Origin: Macrosoma leucophasiata
Taxonomy: Eukaryota; Arthropoda; Insecta; Lepidoptera; Hedylidae
Length of the DNA: 64,000 bases
Direction: 5' to 3'
Assembly: GCA_036365455.1 (NCBI GenBank)
Contig: JAWQUS010000017.1
Span: forward strand, 5,766,001-5,830,000
Numbering within the stretch: position 1 is the stretch's first letter; each line of letters begins with the position of its first letter. The translations under genes were made by a program, and so were the position numbers. Positions 37,301-41,099 of the stretch are shown here, piece by piece. The notes beneath the pieces were generated by a model that saw only the letters and a list, made by a program, of their open reading frames with translations, was not told the DNA's origin and did no database searches.

Positions 37301-37488
37301 ACTAGACATATTAACAGAATTGATGGTGATAAAATACAAAAACTATTCAAGTGTTTTATCGAAAGGAAATTGCTTTTCACATTATTACACAAAAACATTA
37401 TTATTTTGAGTTTTTTACATATAAACTAAAATAACAACATACTTATAAATTAATTAATAAGCTAAGTACTTACGAAGGACAATGTCAT
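4665..37488 (-). CDS. nub: Class II POU-domain transcription factor (nubbin/pdm-like), 5' half, six exons
   Basis: Seen: six minus-strand exons with GT/AG sites whose phases join without a break (0, 1, 1, 1, 2, then 1 at the last donor), giving about 382 codons. Exons 4 and 5 read PQLILASGQLVQGIQG and, across their junction, LLIPTSQGIATQTILTIPV. I recognise this block as the conserved region before the POU domain of insect Nubbin/Pdm proteins, related to vertebrate Oct-1/Oct-2. The rest is Gln-, Asn-, Ser- and Ala-rich, as expected of a transactivation region. Known for the family: nuclear factors that bind octamer DNA through a POU-specific domain plus homeodomain, acting in wing, limb, neural and gut development. 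Neither DNA-binding domain is visible, so the gene must continue left of position 1. Ortholog assignment (nub versus its paralog pdm2) is an inference. Coding exons sum to about 1.15 kb across 33 kb; the largest intron is 22.2 kb. Confidence 0.8.
5194..5652. mobile_element. TIR DNA transposon inserted in the family B LINE
   Basis: 459 bp with inverted ends: GCGAGATTCACAGACC at the left and the complement of GTCTGTGAATCTCACC at the right, flanked by CTTAG on both sides (5189-5193 and 5653-5657). The LINE sequence resumes exactly after it. The interior is occupied by a second element at 5249-5577. Confidence 0.6.
5249..5577. mobile_element. hAT-like MITE nested in the element at 5194-5652
   Basis: Ends CAGTGGCGGATTTACAAATT and, inverted at the right, CAGTGGTGGATTTACCAGCA. 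CAGTGGCGGA ends are common in hAT-like elements. No clear 8-bp target duplication was found, so the class is tentative. The interior is AT-rich with two copies of a TTTGCCGCC motif near the ends. Confidence 0.55.
5837..6345. repeat. Imperfect direct duplication
   Basis: AACCTAACAATGTAGTTTCA and following sequence, including GTCGCGAATGGCAGTGGCGC, at about 5837-5950 recur at about 6169-6345 with GTCGCGAGTGGTTGTGGTGC. The two halves are about 330 bp apart, in the same orientation. Confidence 0.6.
6346..7187. other. Large intron, no feature seen
   Basis: AT-rich sequence of intron 5. The frame at 6871-7128 has no recognisable product. CA/GTGCGC runs near 6900-6970 are simple-sequence-like. Confidence 0.45.
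7188..7461 (-). repeat. Family A repeat (subfamily 2)
   Basis: Inverted copy: tail side TGCAATGAAGTTGTCAATC, head side GGAACTCTACCACCAGTAG. Carries the subfamily 2 features GGCGGCAGATAGATTAGG and ATGTCTTTATGATCG. Confidence 0.85.
7462..8498. other. Large intron, no feature seen
   Basis: AT-rich sequence of intron 5 with T/A homopolymer runs; no repeat family or coding content recognised. Confidence 0.45.
8500..8710 (-). repeat. Family A repeat, internally deleted
   Basis: Tail side GGAAGTGGCAAACAAGCATG, head side GAGTTCTACCACCA. About 80 bp between the two halves are missing (the GGCCTAAGG/CCGGAAATTACAGG part). Confidence 0.82.
8745..8992 (-). mobile_element. Family B LINE 3' fragment
   Basis: Minus-strand reading includes KKGMLLWFGYIDR and GCRGPGRPRLTY. 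Includes GCGATCGGTGAGCGATACAC shared with 4940-4980 and 44180. Directly abuts the family A copy on its left. Confidence 0.75.
8993..9604. other. Large intron; nothing firm seen
   Basis: Contains GGTGGACTAGTTATCCTGAG...GATTCGATTC-type sequence near 9090-9130 that recalls a tRNA-derived SINE, but only one copy is seen and no A box is clear. The rest is AT-rich. Confidence 0.35.
9605..9765 (-). repeat. Divergent family A relative, first copy of a direct pair
   Basis: GTGAGAAACAAGCGTACAGT, then GATGGTACGTGATGTA, then CACCTAAAATTCCATACAAA. The same order recurs at 10078-10260. The right part is unrelated to family A. Confidence 0.65.
9768..10072 (-). repeat. Family A repeat
   Basis: Inverted, near complete, with a small local duplication (GTTAAGTTAAGTTTGATGTTAA) on the tail side and an insertion of T/A residues near 10008-10020. 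Confidence 0.86.
10078..10260 (-). repeat. Divergent family A relative, second copy of the direct pair
   Basis: Repeats the 9605-9765 layout (GATGGTACGTGATGTATGCA, CACCTAAAATTCCATACAAA, CTTTCTGGTTACCTACTA) with an extra CACATACATCACGTGCAT. The pair brackets the intact A copy. Confidence 0.65.
10466..10772. mobile_element. Family J TIR element
   Basis: Inverted ends GAGCAACACGGGCCTCCGGT / ACTCCCCTCCGGTGTTGCTC of about 40 bp (partly deleted on the right), with GGAGTAGCCATAG near both ends. Interior ACTCACACCCTGACTTTAAC is shared with copies at 15950 and 55710. Non-coding, so a MITE. Confidence 0.72.
10865..11060 (+). mobile_element. Family K LINE 3' fragment
   Basis: GGAAGACGAAACGTTGGAAG and CACGAGATGGATTGACGGCC recall the (P)TTRWIDD region of RTE-like LINE C-termini. 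Frameshifted; short. Confidence 0.45.
11061..12029. other. Large intron, no feature seen
   Basis: AT-rich. AACCGGCCAAGTGCGAGTTG near 11915-11935 is a phrase recurring around 20705 (CAAGTGCGAGTCGGACGCG) and inverted at 35010, so it marks a further old repeat family too degraded to delimit. Confidence 0.4.
12030..12350 (+). mobile_element. Family K LINE 3' end, degraded
   Basis: Parallel to 12880-13245: GCAATGGAAATGCAGAAAGC, GACAGCCATTGGGCCAGAA, GGACCAACGACCTGGTGAA, CGCTGGATGAGGGCGGCC. Frame broken by indels. Confidence 0.7.
12880..13250 (+). mobile_element. Family K LINE 3' end (RTE-like C-terminus)
   Basis: In plus frames it reads RAMERAMLGVSLRDRIRNGE, then KVTDIAQRIAKPK, WAGHIGRADGRWG, RRSVGRPPTRWTDDLMK and NRWMRAAQDRS, ending near a GATGATGAT tail (13230-13242). 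This is the well-known C-terminal region of RTE-type LINE polymerases in Lepidoptera. One frame change and a stop near 13000 make it non-functional. It is 5'-truncated and about 370 bp of the 3' end remains. Confidence 0.8.
13251..13694. other. Large intron, no feature seen
   Basis: AT-rich; AAAAGATAAATAAGATT is repeated twice near 13320-13355. Nothing else. Confidence 0.4.
13696..14062. mobile_element. GC-rich foldback MITE
   Basis: Inverted ends AGGGTCATAGCTCACTACAG (left) and the complement of TAGTGAGCTATGACCCT (right), with pairing continuing through GACACCCGACCAGCACT/CACCCGACCAACACCGCC and CCGCCTCG. The interior is GC-rich and holds repeated GTGGTCCAC and GGGTGAAC motifs in both orientations. 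No coding frame. A clear target duplication was not found. Confidence 0.72.
14118..14225 (+). repeat. Family A fragment
   Basis: CTACTTGCCGCTAAATAGTGG through GGCACGCAGGTATAACAAC; both ends lost. Confidence 0.7.
14338..14475. repeat. LINE/SINE 3'-type fragment
   Basis: AAATACTCTTTATTGCACAC, GGCGGCCTTATCGCTAAAAG and TTCTTCCAGGCAACCC are phrases common in lepidopteran repeats. Single copy here; the class is from memory. Confidence 0.4.
14785..14858 (-). repeat. Family A fragment
   Basis: AGCACTACTATTTAGCGGAAG through TTTCACTGG, head side inverted; lies next to a plus copy. Confidence 0.55.
14861..15318 (+). repeat. Family A repeat interrupted by a family B LINE piece
   Basis: Head at 14861-14915 and remainder at 15089-15318. 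The interruption 14916-15088 is flanked by an 11-bp duplication TACCTCATATA (14905-14915 and 15089-15099). Confidence 0.85.
14916..15088 (-). mobile_element. Family B LINE 3' end nested in a family A repeat
   Basis: Plus strand reads TCTTCACGCCAGGTCCCTAA through CAGACAGAACTCGACCG, the last about 160 bp of the family. The 11-bp target duplication shows a retrotransposition event into family A. Confidence 0.82.
15319..15949. other. Large intron, no feature seen
   Basis: AT-rich, no repeat family recognised. Short AT dinucleotide run at 15930-15940. Confidence 0.4.
15950..16256. mobile_element. Family J TIR element, inverted relative to 10466
   Basis: Ends GCAACACGGGCCACCAGCCG and CCGCGACCGGTGGGCCAAAT; GGAGGGGAGTAGCCATA at the left matches the complement of TGAGTACTCCCCTCC at the right. 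Interior TTGTTAAAGTCAAGGTGTGA is the complement of the 10608 region. Confidence 0.75.
16272..16314. repeat. (TA)n microsatellite
   Basis: About 21 uninterrupted TA units. Confidence 0.95.
16315..17218. other. Large intron; one small hairpin
   Basis: A hairpin at 16471-16523 pairs GGCCCCCAGTCCTTT with AAGGACTGAGGGGCC. The rest is AT-rich without recognisable content. Confidence 0.4.
17221..17395 (+). repeat. Family A repeat, 5'-truncated
   Basis: From GTAACGTACGGCCCTGTAAT to the A-rich tail, which meets the tail of the inverted copy at 17405. Confidence 0.85.
17405..17643 (-). repeat. Family A repeat (subfamily 2-like)
   Basis: Tail side GAAGATGGCAAATAGGTTCA, head side GGAACTCTTCCACCAGTAA. 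Forms a tail-to-tail inverted pair with 17221-17395. Confidence 0.83.
17665..17930 (+). mobile_element. Family C repeat with tRNA-like core (17801-17877)
   Basis: Left end TATTATTTCGCATTAACACA, then GCCTAACTAGCATAGTTGG, then a 77-nt tRNA-like core: acceptor halves GGCTTCA/TGAAGTC, A box TAGCTCAATTGGAAGAGC and B box GAGTTCGAGCC. The anticodon arm is distorted (9-nt loop), so this is a tRNA-derived repeat, not a tRNA gene. Ends in TTTTTCTTTCCATTTTTC. Confidence 0.8.
17956..18238 (+). repeat. Family A repeat, full length
   Basis: ACTGGTGGTAGAGCTCCAGT to TTTGCCACTTTGATTACAT plus A11. Close to the consensus, so relatively young. Confidence 0.9.
18239..19502. other. Large intron with one short repeat fragment
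   Basis: AAATCGGTTCAGTCGTTTGG, then ACAGACAGACAGAGTTACTT and TTTATAATATTAGTAGGG at 18835-18932 also occur inverted at 40683-40800; this is the 3' region of a widespread repeat. The remainder has no recognisable content. Confidence 0.5.
19504..19980. mobile_element. Family E palindromic MITE split by a family D SINE
   Basis: Left half GCCTGGGTTGCATCACGAG, right half ending GTGGTTCGTCCCAGGC. The SINE at 19550-19861 sits between two copies of AAAGTAATTGTAAC (19536-19549 and 19862-19875). Confidence 0.87.
19550..19861 (+). mobile_element. Family D tRNA-derived SINE
   Basis: Head TGCCTCGGTAGCCTAGTGGT holds an A-box-like TAGCCTAGTGGTAGC, and GGGTTCGATTCCCGGGT is a B box, resembling tRNA-Gly. The body continues TTATCTCTGGTTCTATTGGG and ends CCTACCCCTTCGGGGATTAC. 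Flanked by a 14-bp target duplication. Confidence 0.88.
20080..20510 (+). mobile_element. Family C repeat with tRNA-like core (20344-20420) and flanking end repeats
   Basis: Starts with an inverted scrap (AAGAAAAATGGAAAGAAAAA), then the end module TTTCACAAGCATGTGTTAAT, the body TAAAGGGTAAAAGCGACTTC, the tRNA-like core and a second copy of the end module in the same orientation. The end module thus brackets the core as a direct repeat. Confidence 0.8.
20912..21030 (+). mobile_element. Family C deletion derivative
   Basis: The end module (GCATTAACACATGCTTGTGA) joins directly to the 3' half of the tRNA-like core (TTCCCAGTAGGCCGCGAGTT), skipping about 180 bp. Confidence 0.78.
21031..21556. other. 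Large intron, no feature seen
   Basis: AT-rich; no repeat or coding content recognised. Confidence 0.4.
21558..21838 (-). repeat. Family A repeat, full length
   Basis: GCAATGAAGGTGGCAAACAA to GGAGCTCTACCACCAGTG; near consensus. Confidence 0.9.
21839..22454. other. Large intron, no feature seen
   Basis: No repeat or coding content recognised. GAGAGTGACGAATATAGAAAAG near 21920 weakly recalls family B. Confidence 0.35.
22455..22722 (-). repeat. Family A repeat (subfamily 2)
   Basis: Tail side TGAAACCCATTTGTCACATT, head side CAACTCTTCCACCAGG; carries GTCTCTATGATAG and GGCGGCAGATAGATTAGG. Confidence 0.85.
22723..23286. other. Large intron, no feature seen
   Basis: AT-rich; nothing recognised. 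Confidence 0.4.
23287..23690 (-). mobile_element. Family C repeat with tRNA-like core (23367-23443)
   Basis: Complete inverted copy from GTTTTATATTATTTCGCATT to AAGTCGCTTTTACCCTTAAT, followed by a second, collapsed palindrome of the end module (23610-23665). Confidence 0.82.
23697..23930 (+). repeat. Family A repeat (subfamily 2), 5'-truncated
   Basis: CTAATCTGTCTGCCTCCAAA to TTGCCACCTTTCTTACATAA. Confidence 0.83.
24014..24198 (+). mobile_element. 185-bp non-autonomous Helitron
   Basis: TC start after A (A|TCTTAATATATATAAATC), ACCACTTAACCGATTATAAT inside, and end GGGTGGGCCGCTAG followed by T. All three terminal rules of Helitrons are met. Confidence 0.75.
24245..24565. mobile_element. Penelope-like terminal repeats in inverted array
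   Basis: About 300 bp palindrome. Left ATCGAACCCGTCGTTTCGGT pairs with right GACCGAAACGTCGGGTTCGA; outer parts TAAACTAAAATGATT and AATCATTTTAGTTTA also pair. Matches the end of the Penelope-like insertion at 42742 (TATGTTCTTAGGTTTTCGCG). Confidence 0.65.
24745..24850. mobile_element. Penelope-like terminal fragment
   Basis: GAAGCTGAAAAGCGACTGAA and ATATACGCGAGATAAATCTG match the terminal module at 24460-24530. Confidence 0.55.
25105..25462 (+). mobile_element. Family C repeat with tRNA-like core (25361-25437) and a palindromic left end
   Basis: The left end is a long palindrome (25109-25207): TTGTTTTATATTATTTCGCA ... TGCGAAATAATATAAAACAA around ATTTTCTTTCAATAAGAT. Then body and tRNA-like core. 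Confidence 0.82.
25610..25852 (+). repeat. Divergent family A repeat
   Basis: CACTGTTTGGCACTATCATA, CTTAGGCCTCAGGAGAAGC and ATGTAGACGTCTACAAGCTG align with the family in order; heavily mutated. Ends in A11. Confidence 0.6.
25853..27086. other. Intron 5 beside exon 5
   Basis: 26245-26335 holds a family K LINE 3' scrap (CAGCAGTGGACGTACTTCGG then GATGACGATGAT). The rest is AT-rich with no recognisable frame. Confidence 0.45.
27087..27570 (-). CDS. nub: nub exon 5 (large Asn/Gln/Leu-rich exon)
   Basis: 484 nt between acceptor GTACGCAG and donor GTAAGT, giving 160 codons plus split codons. It opens with IATQTILTIPVNHV, completing the motif begun in exon 4, continues with NNGQVVSTSLANLQAMAQP and Leu/Asn/Gln-rich sequence, and ends with a charged segment (RRSSSPRPDRHYKERENFER, then RERNERE) and NSINR. 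The charged tail has SR-like and acidic/basic character. It leaves in phase 2, which fits exon 6 (R then LAASNGEI). An antisense frame across the same bases is a shadow. Confidence 0.88.
27779..27919 (-). CDS. nub: nub exon 4 (conserved LILASGQLVQGIQG block)
   Basis: 141 nt between acceptor TCTTCAG and donor GTACAA. It encodes MGSPNPVGNSNMLPP, then MPSPMPQLILASGQLVQGIQ and GAQLLIPTSQ. This last block is the most recognisable stretch of the gene and the main reason for calling it nubbin/pdm. It enters and leaves in phase 1. A 208-nt intron (27571-27778) separates it from exon 5, the shortest intron here. Confidence 0.85.
28219..28850 (+). mobile_element. Family F tRNA-derived SINE split by a family G LINE end
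   Basis: Head TTTGACGACCCAGTTGGTCC, B box GTTCGATCCCCGCACCGGGA, body to 28362; resumes TGTATAACGGCACCCACGAC at 28771. The inserted G piece lies between. Confidence 0.8.
28363..28770 (+). mobile_element. Family G LINE 3' end inserted in the family F SINE
   Basis: Starts TTGCAGGGGCTACATCACAT, reads AGATSHLVDSSLFASML at its 5' side, and ends in a (TTTCTA)n tail. A near-identical inverted copy lies at 41100-41700. The target duplication is very short (TGT) or absent. Confidence 0.7.
28851..29228. other. Intron 3, no feature seen
   Basis: AT-rich; nothing recognised. Confidence 0.4.
29241..29570 (-). mobile_element. Family D tRNA-derived SINE
   Basis: Inverted full copy (CCTGTAATCTCCGAAGGGGT to TAGGCTACCGAGGCAG) flanked by an 11-bp duplication CTATTCTTCAG (29230-29240 and 29571-29581). 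Confidence 0.88.
29690..29855 (+). mobile_element. LINE 3' fragment (family K-like)
   Basis: TTGCTTCAGCAATGGACATC followed by GATATGATGATATTAATGAT recalls the AFVQQWT end and GAT-rich tail of RTE-like LINEs. Confidence 0.45.
29965..30290 (-). mobile_element. Family C repeat with tRNA-like core (30051-30127)
   Basis: Inverted copy, complete. Its CCCTTAATAATATAAAAACA end meets the mirrored end of the next copy, forming a head-to-head pair. Confidence 0.84.
30291..30560 (+). mobile_element. Family C repeat with tRNA-like core (30444-30520)
   Basis: Mirror partner of 29965-30290, very similar to it; with it forms an inverted pair of about 590 bp. Part of the AATAAACTGAAAAGTC segment is replaced by ACTAGTATACAACTAGC duplications. 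Confidence 0.84.
30561..31409. other. Intron 3, no feature seen
   Basis: AT-rich; the minus frame at 31108-31305 has no recognisable product. Confidence 0.4.
31410..31690 (+). repeat. Family A repeat
   Basis: ACTGGTGGTAGAACTCCAGT to CACTACCATTCCATAAAAA, with a short deletion around GTGTGTAGTATCAC. Confidence 0.88.
32158..32290 (-). mobile_element. Family H SINE, 5'-truncated
   Basis: TAATAATAATGGCAACCC then GTCCCACTGCTGGGCACGAG to GGATTGGTGGAGGTGGGTTA; lacks the 5S-like head seen at 60931. Confidence 0.78.
32640..32819 (-). CDS. nub: nub exon 3 (Gln/Met-rich)
   Basis: 180 nt between acceptor TTTCACAG and donor GTAAAT. The frame reads ASMFQNLQNLANMQQNMAP, then MSQQQMSQQMSQL, then PLNLSVSAP. 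It enters and leaves in phase 1, so skipping it would keep the frame; it could be a cassette exon. The Gln/Met-rich composition is typical of POU class II activation regions. No structured domain is visible. Confidence 0.78.
33045..33372 (-). mobile_element. Family B LINE 3' end
   Basis: The minus frame is open for 97 codons: KKGMLRWFGHIERMSNERMT, NANVDGCRGPGRPRLTY and RNRRACMKRMMKVDEAREV. Ends (sense) with GTGAAGATACATACATACAT, a short tandem tail. The best-preserved coding copy of this family in the window. Confidence 0.82.
33655..33870. mobile_element. Penelope-like terminal fragment
   Basis: GTGTTCTTTAGTTTTCGCCA, AAAATAAAACTATATTCACA and CGACATTTCGCTCGCTTTTA follow the order of the module at 24253-24390. 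Confidence 0.5.
34143..34292. mobile_element. Family E palindromic MITE
   Basis: GCCTGGGTTGCATCACGATA to ATATCGTGGTCCAACCCAGG; near-perfect foldback. Confidence 0.87.
34293..34732. other. Intron 2, no feature seen
   Basis: No repeat family or coding content recognised. Confidence 0.4.
34733..34877 (-). CDS. nub: nub exon 2
   Basis: 145 nt, about 48 codons, starting after a CAG acceptor and ending at donor GTGAGT. It reads QAESDRESGASSPEG, then a Gly/Ala/Arg low-complexity stretch, then TEPRTPSPRARTP and HMNGS. It enters in phase 0 and leaves in phase 1; the split codon with exon 3 gives ATG (Met). A CAGCAG doublet at the acceptor allows a one-codon shift (start at 34877 or 34874), so one Gln may be optional. 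It is strongly GC-rich (runs of GCGCGC) compared with its AT-rich flanks, and contains SP/TP sites. Confidence 0.72.
35391..35600 (+). mobile_element. Family F tRNA-derived SINE, full length
   Basis: TTTGACGACCCGGTTAGTCC, A-box-like TAGTCCAGCGG, B box GGGTTCGATCCCCGC, body CAAATATTTGTATGACCTAC, 3' GTGAGTGTAAGCGTATTTTA with a (TTTA)n tail. Confidence 0.87.
35601..36579. other. Intron 1, no firm feature
   Basis: AT-rich. A family A scrap (TACTATTTAGTGGTCGTTAA) lies near 36255-36300. Confidence 0.4.
36580..36722 (-). repeat. Divergent family A repeat
   Basis: GAAGCCATACATTACCATGT, CCATTTGGCGACAGATATAC and GGAACCTACCAGTAT align with the head half, inverted. Confidence 0.65.
36723..37467. other. 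Intron 1 beside exon 1, no feature seen
   Basis: AT-rich and repeat-free. Confidence 0.4.
37474..37488 (-). CDS. nub: nub exon 1, coding part (start codon and four more codons)
   Basis: The minus strand reads ATGACATTGTCCTTC followed directly by a strong donor GTAAGT (complement of 37468-37473), encoding M-T-L-S-F and ending in phase 0, which fits exon 2. The base at -3 of the ATG is A, a good context. An in-frame TGA lies 36 nt upstream (37522-37524), so this is the first possible in-frame start unless another exon is spliced in upstream. The exon presumably extends into 5' UTR; its transcription start is not visible. An alternative upstream promoter is possible, as nubbin has several isoforms in flies. 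Confidence 0.62.
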
Positions 37489-39860
37489 TCTCTCCGCCCC
37501 CACTGTAATTTTCGCGTTATTTCAAACAGTTCAGCCAACTCTACGCTTTTCTCATTGCATGTTTCCCGTTGAAAAATGCTCAGAATGTACCCTAACACGT
37601 CCCGACGCCAAACTTGTTCGAACTTCCTCAAACTTCGGCGGAATTGCCAACCAATAAAAATGTCTGTTATTTTATCGCGATGGAAAATCAACACGGACAA
37701 ATTCCCATAACTTTTATTGAAAATTAATTTTTAGAATATATATTTTTTAACTCACTTTACTGTTTTATCAAATCGGCAGTTATTGAATTATTGTATTTGA
37801 TTTTTAATAAAAAAGATCACTATTAAATATTATCACTGATTAAAAAAGTTTGTTCGACACAAATTGTTTAACACACGCGTAAAAAGTTGTATTGTTCGTC
37901 AAAGTTCCTTTTGTCCAGTTCAAAACGGAAGCATAGACTAGAGATACCGCGAAAGAGGAACACGGGCACTATCGACAAAGCGTTCACATTTTTTTTGTCT
38001 TTTTTTTTATTTATTTATCAACGGGCAGCACACATACACCCGCGCGCCAAGTTGCACAGCGCGGAATGAAAGCGCGTCATCAGTTTAAAAAATCAACCCC
38101 TTCGGTGGTGGCTGGAAAAAATGCGGCCCCGATGGGTGGTGGGTGGGCCCACCGAAATCCTTGCCGAGCGATCGCCATCGGACCGACTTGTCACTTGTCG
38201 AATAAGCATAATAATTAGACTTTTCGATTAGTATTTTAATTGCTTGCTCATAATGTCTTGTTTGATTTTTTTTATCGCGTTGAATAAATTATATTTTCAA
38301 GTTTTTACAATTTGAAGATAATTCGAGGTGATACGGAATAATGTTAGTAACTCTAAAACTAATTGAAATTTGTGAACTATGTACCAATCAGTATTAAATT
38401 TGTTTTGATTATTAGGTGGGTAGGCGAGTAAAATATAATTTGATTTGTACAACAGTTATCTCCATCCGGCAGATAAAGATTTTTATAGCGCCGTAAGTTT
38501 TGTTGTTTGATAGAGTTTCTATCGAGATTTGTACAAGTGTACTAAAAGACTTAAAAATAACTGCTAATCCTTGCCACTCTTAGATTCATAAAGTTTTAAC
38601 TAGGTACTTGATATATTTACTTATTTATGCAATGAATTTCAAATTTGTAAAGTTTTAATTAATTTATTTGTTTAATTTGGATTTTTTATGATCATTTGTT
38701 ATTTAATTTGAATAGAAGGATTCACCGTTTCGCATAGAGGCTTCATAAAAGGTTTACGCGGACAATGAAAAATGCTCGCTAACCGGCGCGGACCGACGAG
38801 CGCGCAGAAAAATTATCACCAGCAAATAACATTCGAAATAATCAGCGGTACACGAAAAAATCAGTAATTATTCAGATGAAGTTGGACGAACGAAGGGGTG
38901 TGGGGGCAAAGGCCGGCCAAAATAAAAACGGCGTTGCGTAGGGGTGACACCCCTCTCTCCCCTCGCCTCTACAAATGTTATCTAACTGCGTTCGCTTCGC
39001 GCCGCGGCGCCGCTTCGTTCGGAATTAGCGCCGAACCGACGAATTTTCAATTTGTACTCGATTTTTTTCTCGGATAGTTGGCCTTAATGGAAAACGCTAG
39101 GCGATAACGGATTCCGTCTGAGGTCCGGCGCGGGCGCGGTGCGATCTCGCGACACGCGTATTACAAGTCATTACACCGCACTGTGTGCGTTATTGGTCGA
39201 GCGTGCTTCACACACGTCGCGCATGTGTGCGTAGATTTTTACTCATTAATTTTAAAACGCTCCGGATTTTTTTCAGGGCGGGTGCTAGGGGGTACGTGGG
39301 TGGTTAAAATTGGCGATGGCCGACGGGCGGGGTGTCACCGGCGGGGGTTATTAAATAGATTGGTCCGCGGCCGAACGGAGCCGCCGATCTGCACTTGTAC
39401 TCGCGTCATTAACGGGTTGAGAACCGATTTTAAATCGTGAAATAACAGGCTGTTACAGGAAAAGTTGAGCGGGGCTTATCGGTCTCTCGTCGTATTCTAC
39501 GAGCTTAATTGCATTAAAATGTCTAAGTGTATTTTTACGGCAGCGTTCGTAGCCGTCTTGAGGTGTCAAGAGATGCGGCCGCGTGAAATATCGCGCGGTG
39601 TGTGTAATCATCAGTCGAGCGGTGTTATTCGATACACACACGCGAAACATTTTTTACTGCGGCCGTTCGGCAGGGGGTGCTGGGGTGTTGGGGGGGCGAA
39701 TTGTGAAAAATACTCGAAAAAAAGGCGAAATTGTAGCAGATATATAATTAAAGTCCAACGTACAGTAACAGCGTACTGCGATGTATTATGCAGACGCGCG
39801 CTCCGGTGTCGTTGGCGAGTCGATACGTGGTCCAACAAAACGGATGAGAAAAATTAATTG
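37489..39860 (-). promoter_or_regulatory. Presumed 5' UTR/promoter flank of nub, CpG-richer and almost repeat-free
   Basis: Upstream of the start codon, about 2.4 kb has no recognisable copy of the repeat families that fill the rest of the window and has GC- and CpG-rich patches (about 38030-38170, 38780-39150 and 39280-39830). No TATA box, initiator or start site can be assigned with confidence. Open frames in this stretch have no recognisable content. Role is inferred from position and composition only. Confidence 0.4.
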
Positions 39861-40068
39861 AACATACATATTCGTGTAGCGAGCGGTGAATTCGGGAGCT
39901 TAGTAGCTAACGTTTTGATTAACTTGTTTATGGTAATGTTATGCTTGTGACTCGGGGACAAATTAGGGAAAGTTTTTAATAGATATCACTTTTTTATTTA
40001 CTTGCTTGAATAGGCACTCTAGGTATGTAAATACCTTATTTTTATAAGAAATTTATTTTTCTTCTTAC

Positions 40069-40171
40069 GACGTTATCTATTTACTGTTGTATAGAATCAA
40101 AACCGACAATCTATGGAACCCGTAGATAGATTGTTGGTTTTGATTCTATACAATAATGAAGTAATAACGTC
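40069..40171. repeat. Long hairpin upstream of nub
   Basis: Core arms TTGTATAGAATCAAAACCGA and TTGGTTTTGATTCTATACAA pair almost perfectly (one G-T), extended outward by weaker pairing to GACGTTAT/ATAACGTC; loop about GGAACCCG. No second copy noticed. Confidence 0.78.
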
Positions 40172-40317
40172 ATTATGTTTAACCTTGAGGCTTTTAAGTT
40201 TTCGTGGAGATCAACAAAATAATACAACAAGTGTTTTCGGATAAAAATACTCTATATAATATATTAAGTAAACATTACTCACAATACTACTTATAATTTT
40301 TTCTATTCATTACTGAT

Positions 40318-40463
40318 TCACTACTGAGGCCTAAGCTGTTATGCCTCTGTGGCGGAAATTACAGGGCCGTACATTATCACCTGACCGGAACACGATAGTG
40401 CTGAACACTACCATTTAGCGGCACGTATATTAGGTAATGTGGTGGGAGCTCTACCACCAGTAA
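40318..40463 (-). repeat. Family A repeat, tail missing
   Basis: CTGAGGCCTAAGCTGTTATG to AGCTCTACCACCAGTAA, with about 35 bp deleted in the head. Confidence 0.84.
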
Positions 40464-40682
40464 CATTGTGTTGTTATAAATGTACTTTAAATACTATTGT
40501 GTCGCAAATTTTGGCGCCGGACATTAGACCAAGTGGGAAAAATGGTTCATAAAATGGGGGAAAGCCGAATGCAGTCATTTTTTTTCTACGTTATCTTCAA
40601 CATCATAGGCTTCCCATAGATTTGCCAGTACTTAATATATGGGTGAAGCACCATTTTCTGTATTATTTTTCGAAATTAATCC

Positions 40683-40800
40683 TTACTAATATTATAAATG
40701 CAAAAGTAACTCTGTTTGTATGTCTGCCTGTTACCTTTTCACGTCTAAACGACTGAACCTATTTTCATGAAATTTGCGATAGAACTGACTTTGAGAAAGA
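40683..40800 (-). repeat. Repeat fragment shared with 18835-18932
   Basis: CCTTACTAATATTATAAATG, AAAGTAACTCTGTTTG and ACGTCTAAACGACTGAACC are the inverted counterpart of the earlier fragment. Confidence 0.6.
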
Positions 40801-41099
40801 ACATAGGCTACTTAGTCTACACTAATATTATAAAGAGGAATTTTTTTTATTATATATTTATCTAATGTAATTTTAGGCTCAGCAGTTTCGGAAATAAGTT
40901 TTTTTTTTTAATAAGTTCAAAACTATTTATTTTAAAATTAATTATTAAAAATACTTATATTATTATGTTTAAGATCCCCAGAGTTAGAGCTTTTATTGCA
41001 TCAGACAAAATCATATTACTAGTGATGGTATTTCCAATGCCCAGAGCCAGGACGACGGTTTCGAGGCCATACGTTATCATCTAATCGGGTTGTGATAGT

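Noticed and set aside
37485..37700. Upstream ORF whose stop overlaps the nub start codon
   Set aside because: The open frame contains no ATG, only a non-AUG start (TTG), so a regulatory uORF is not supported.
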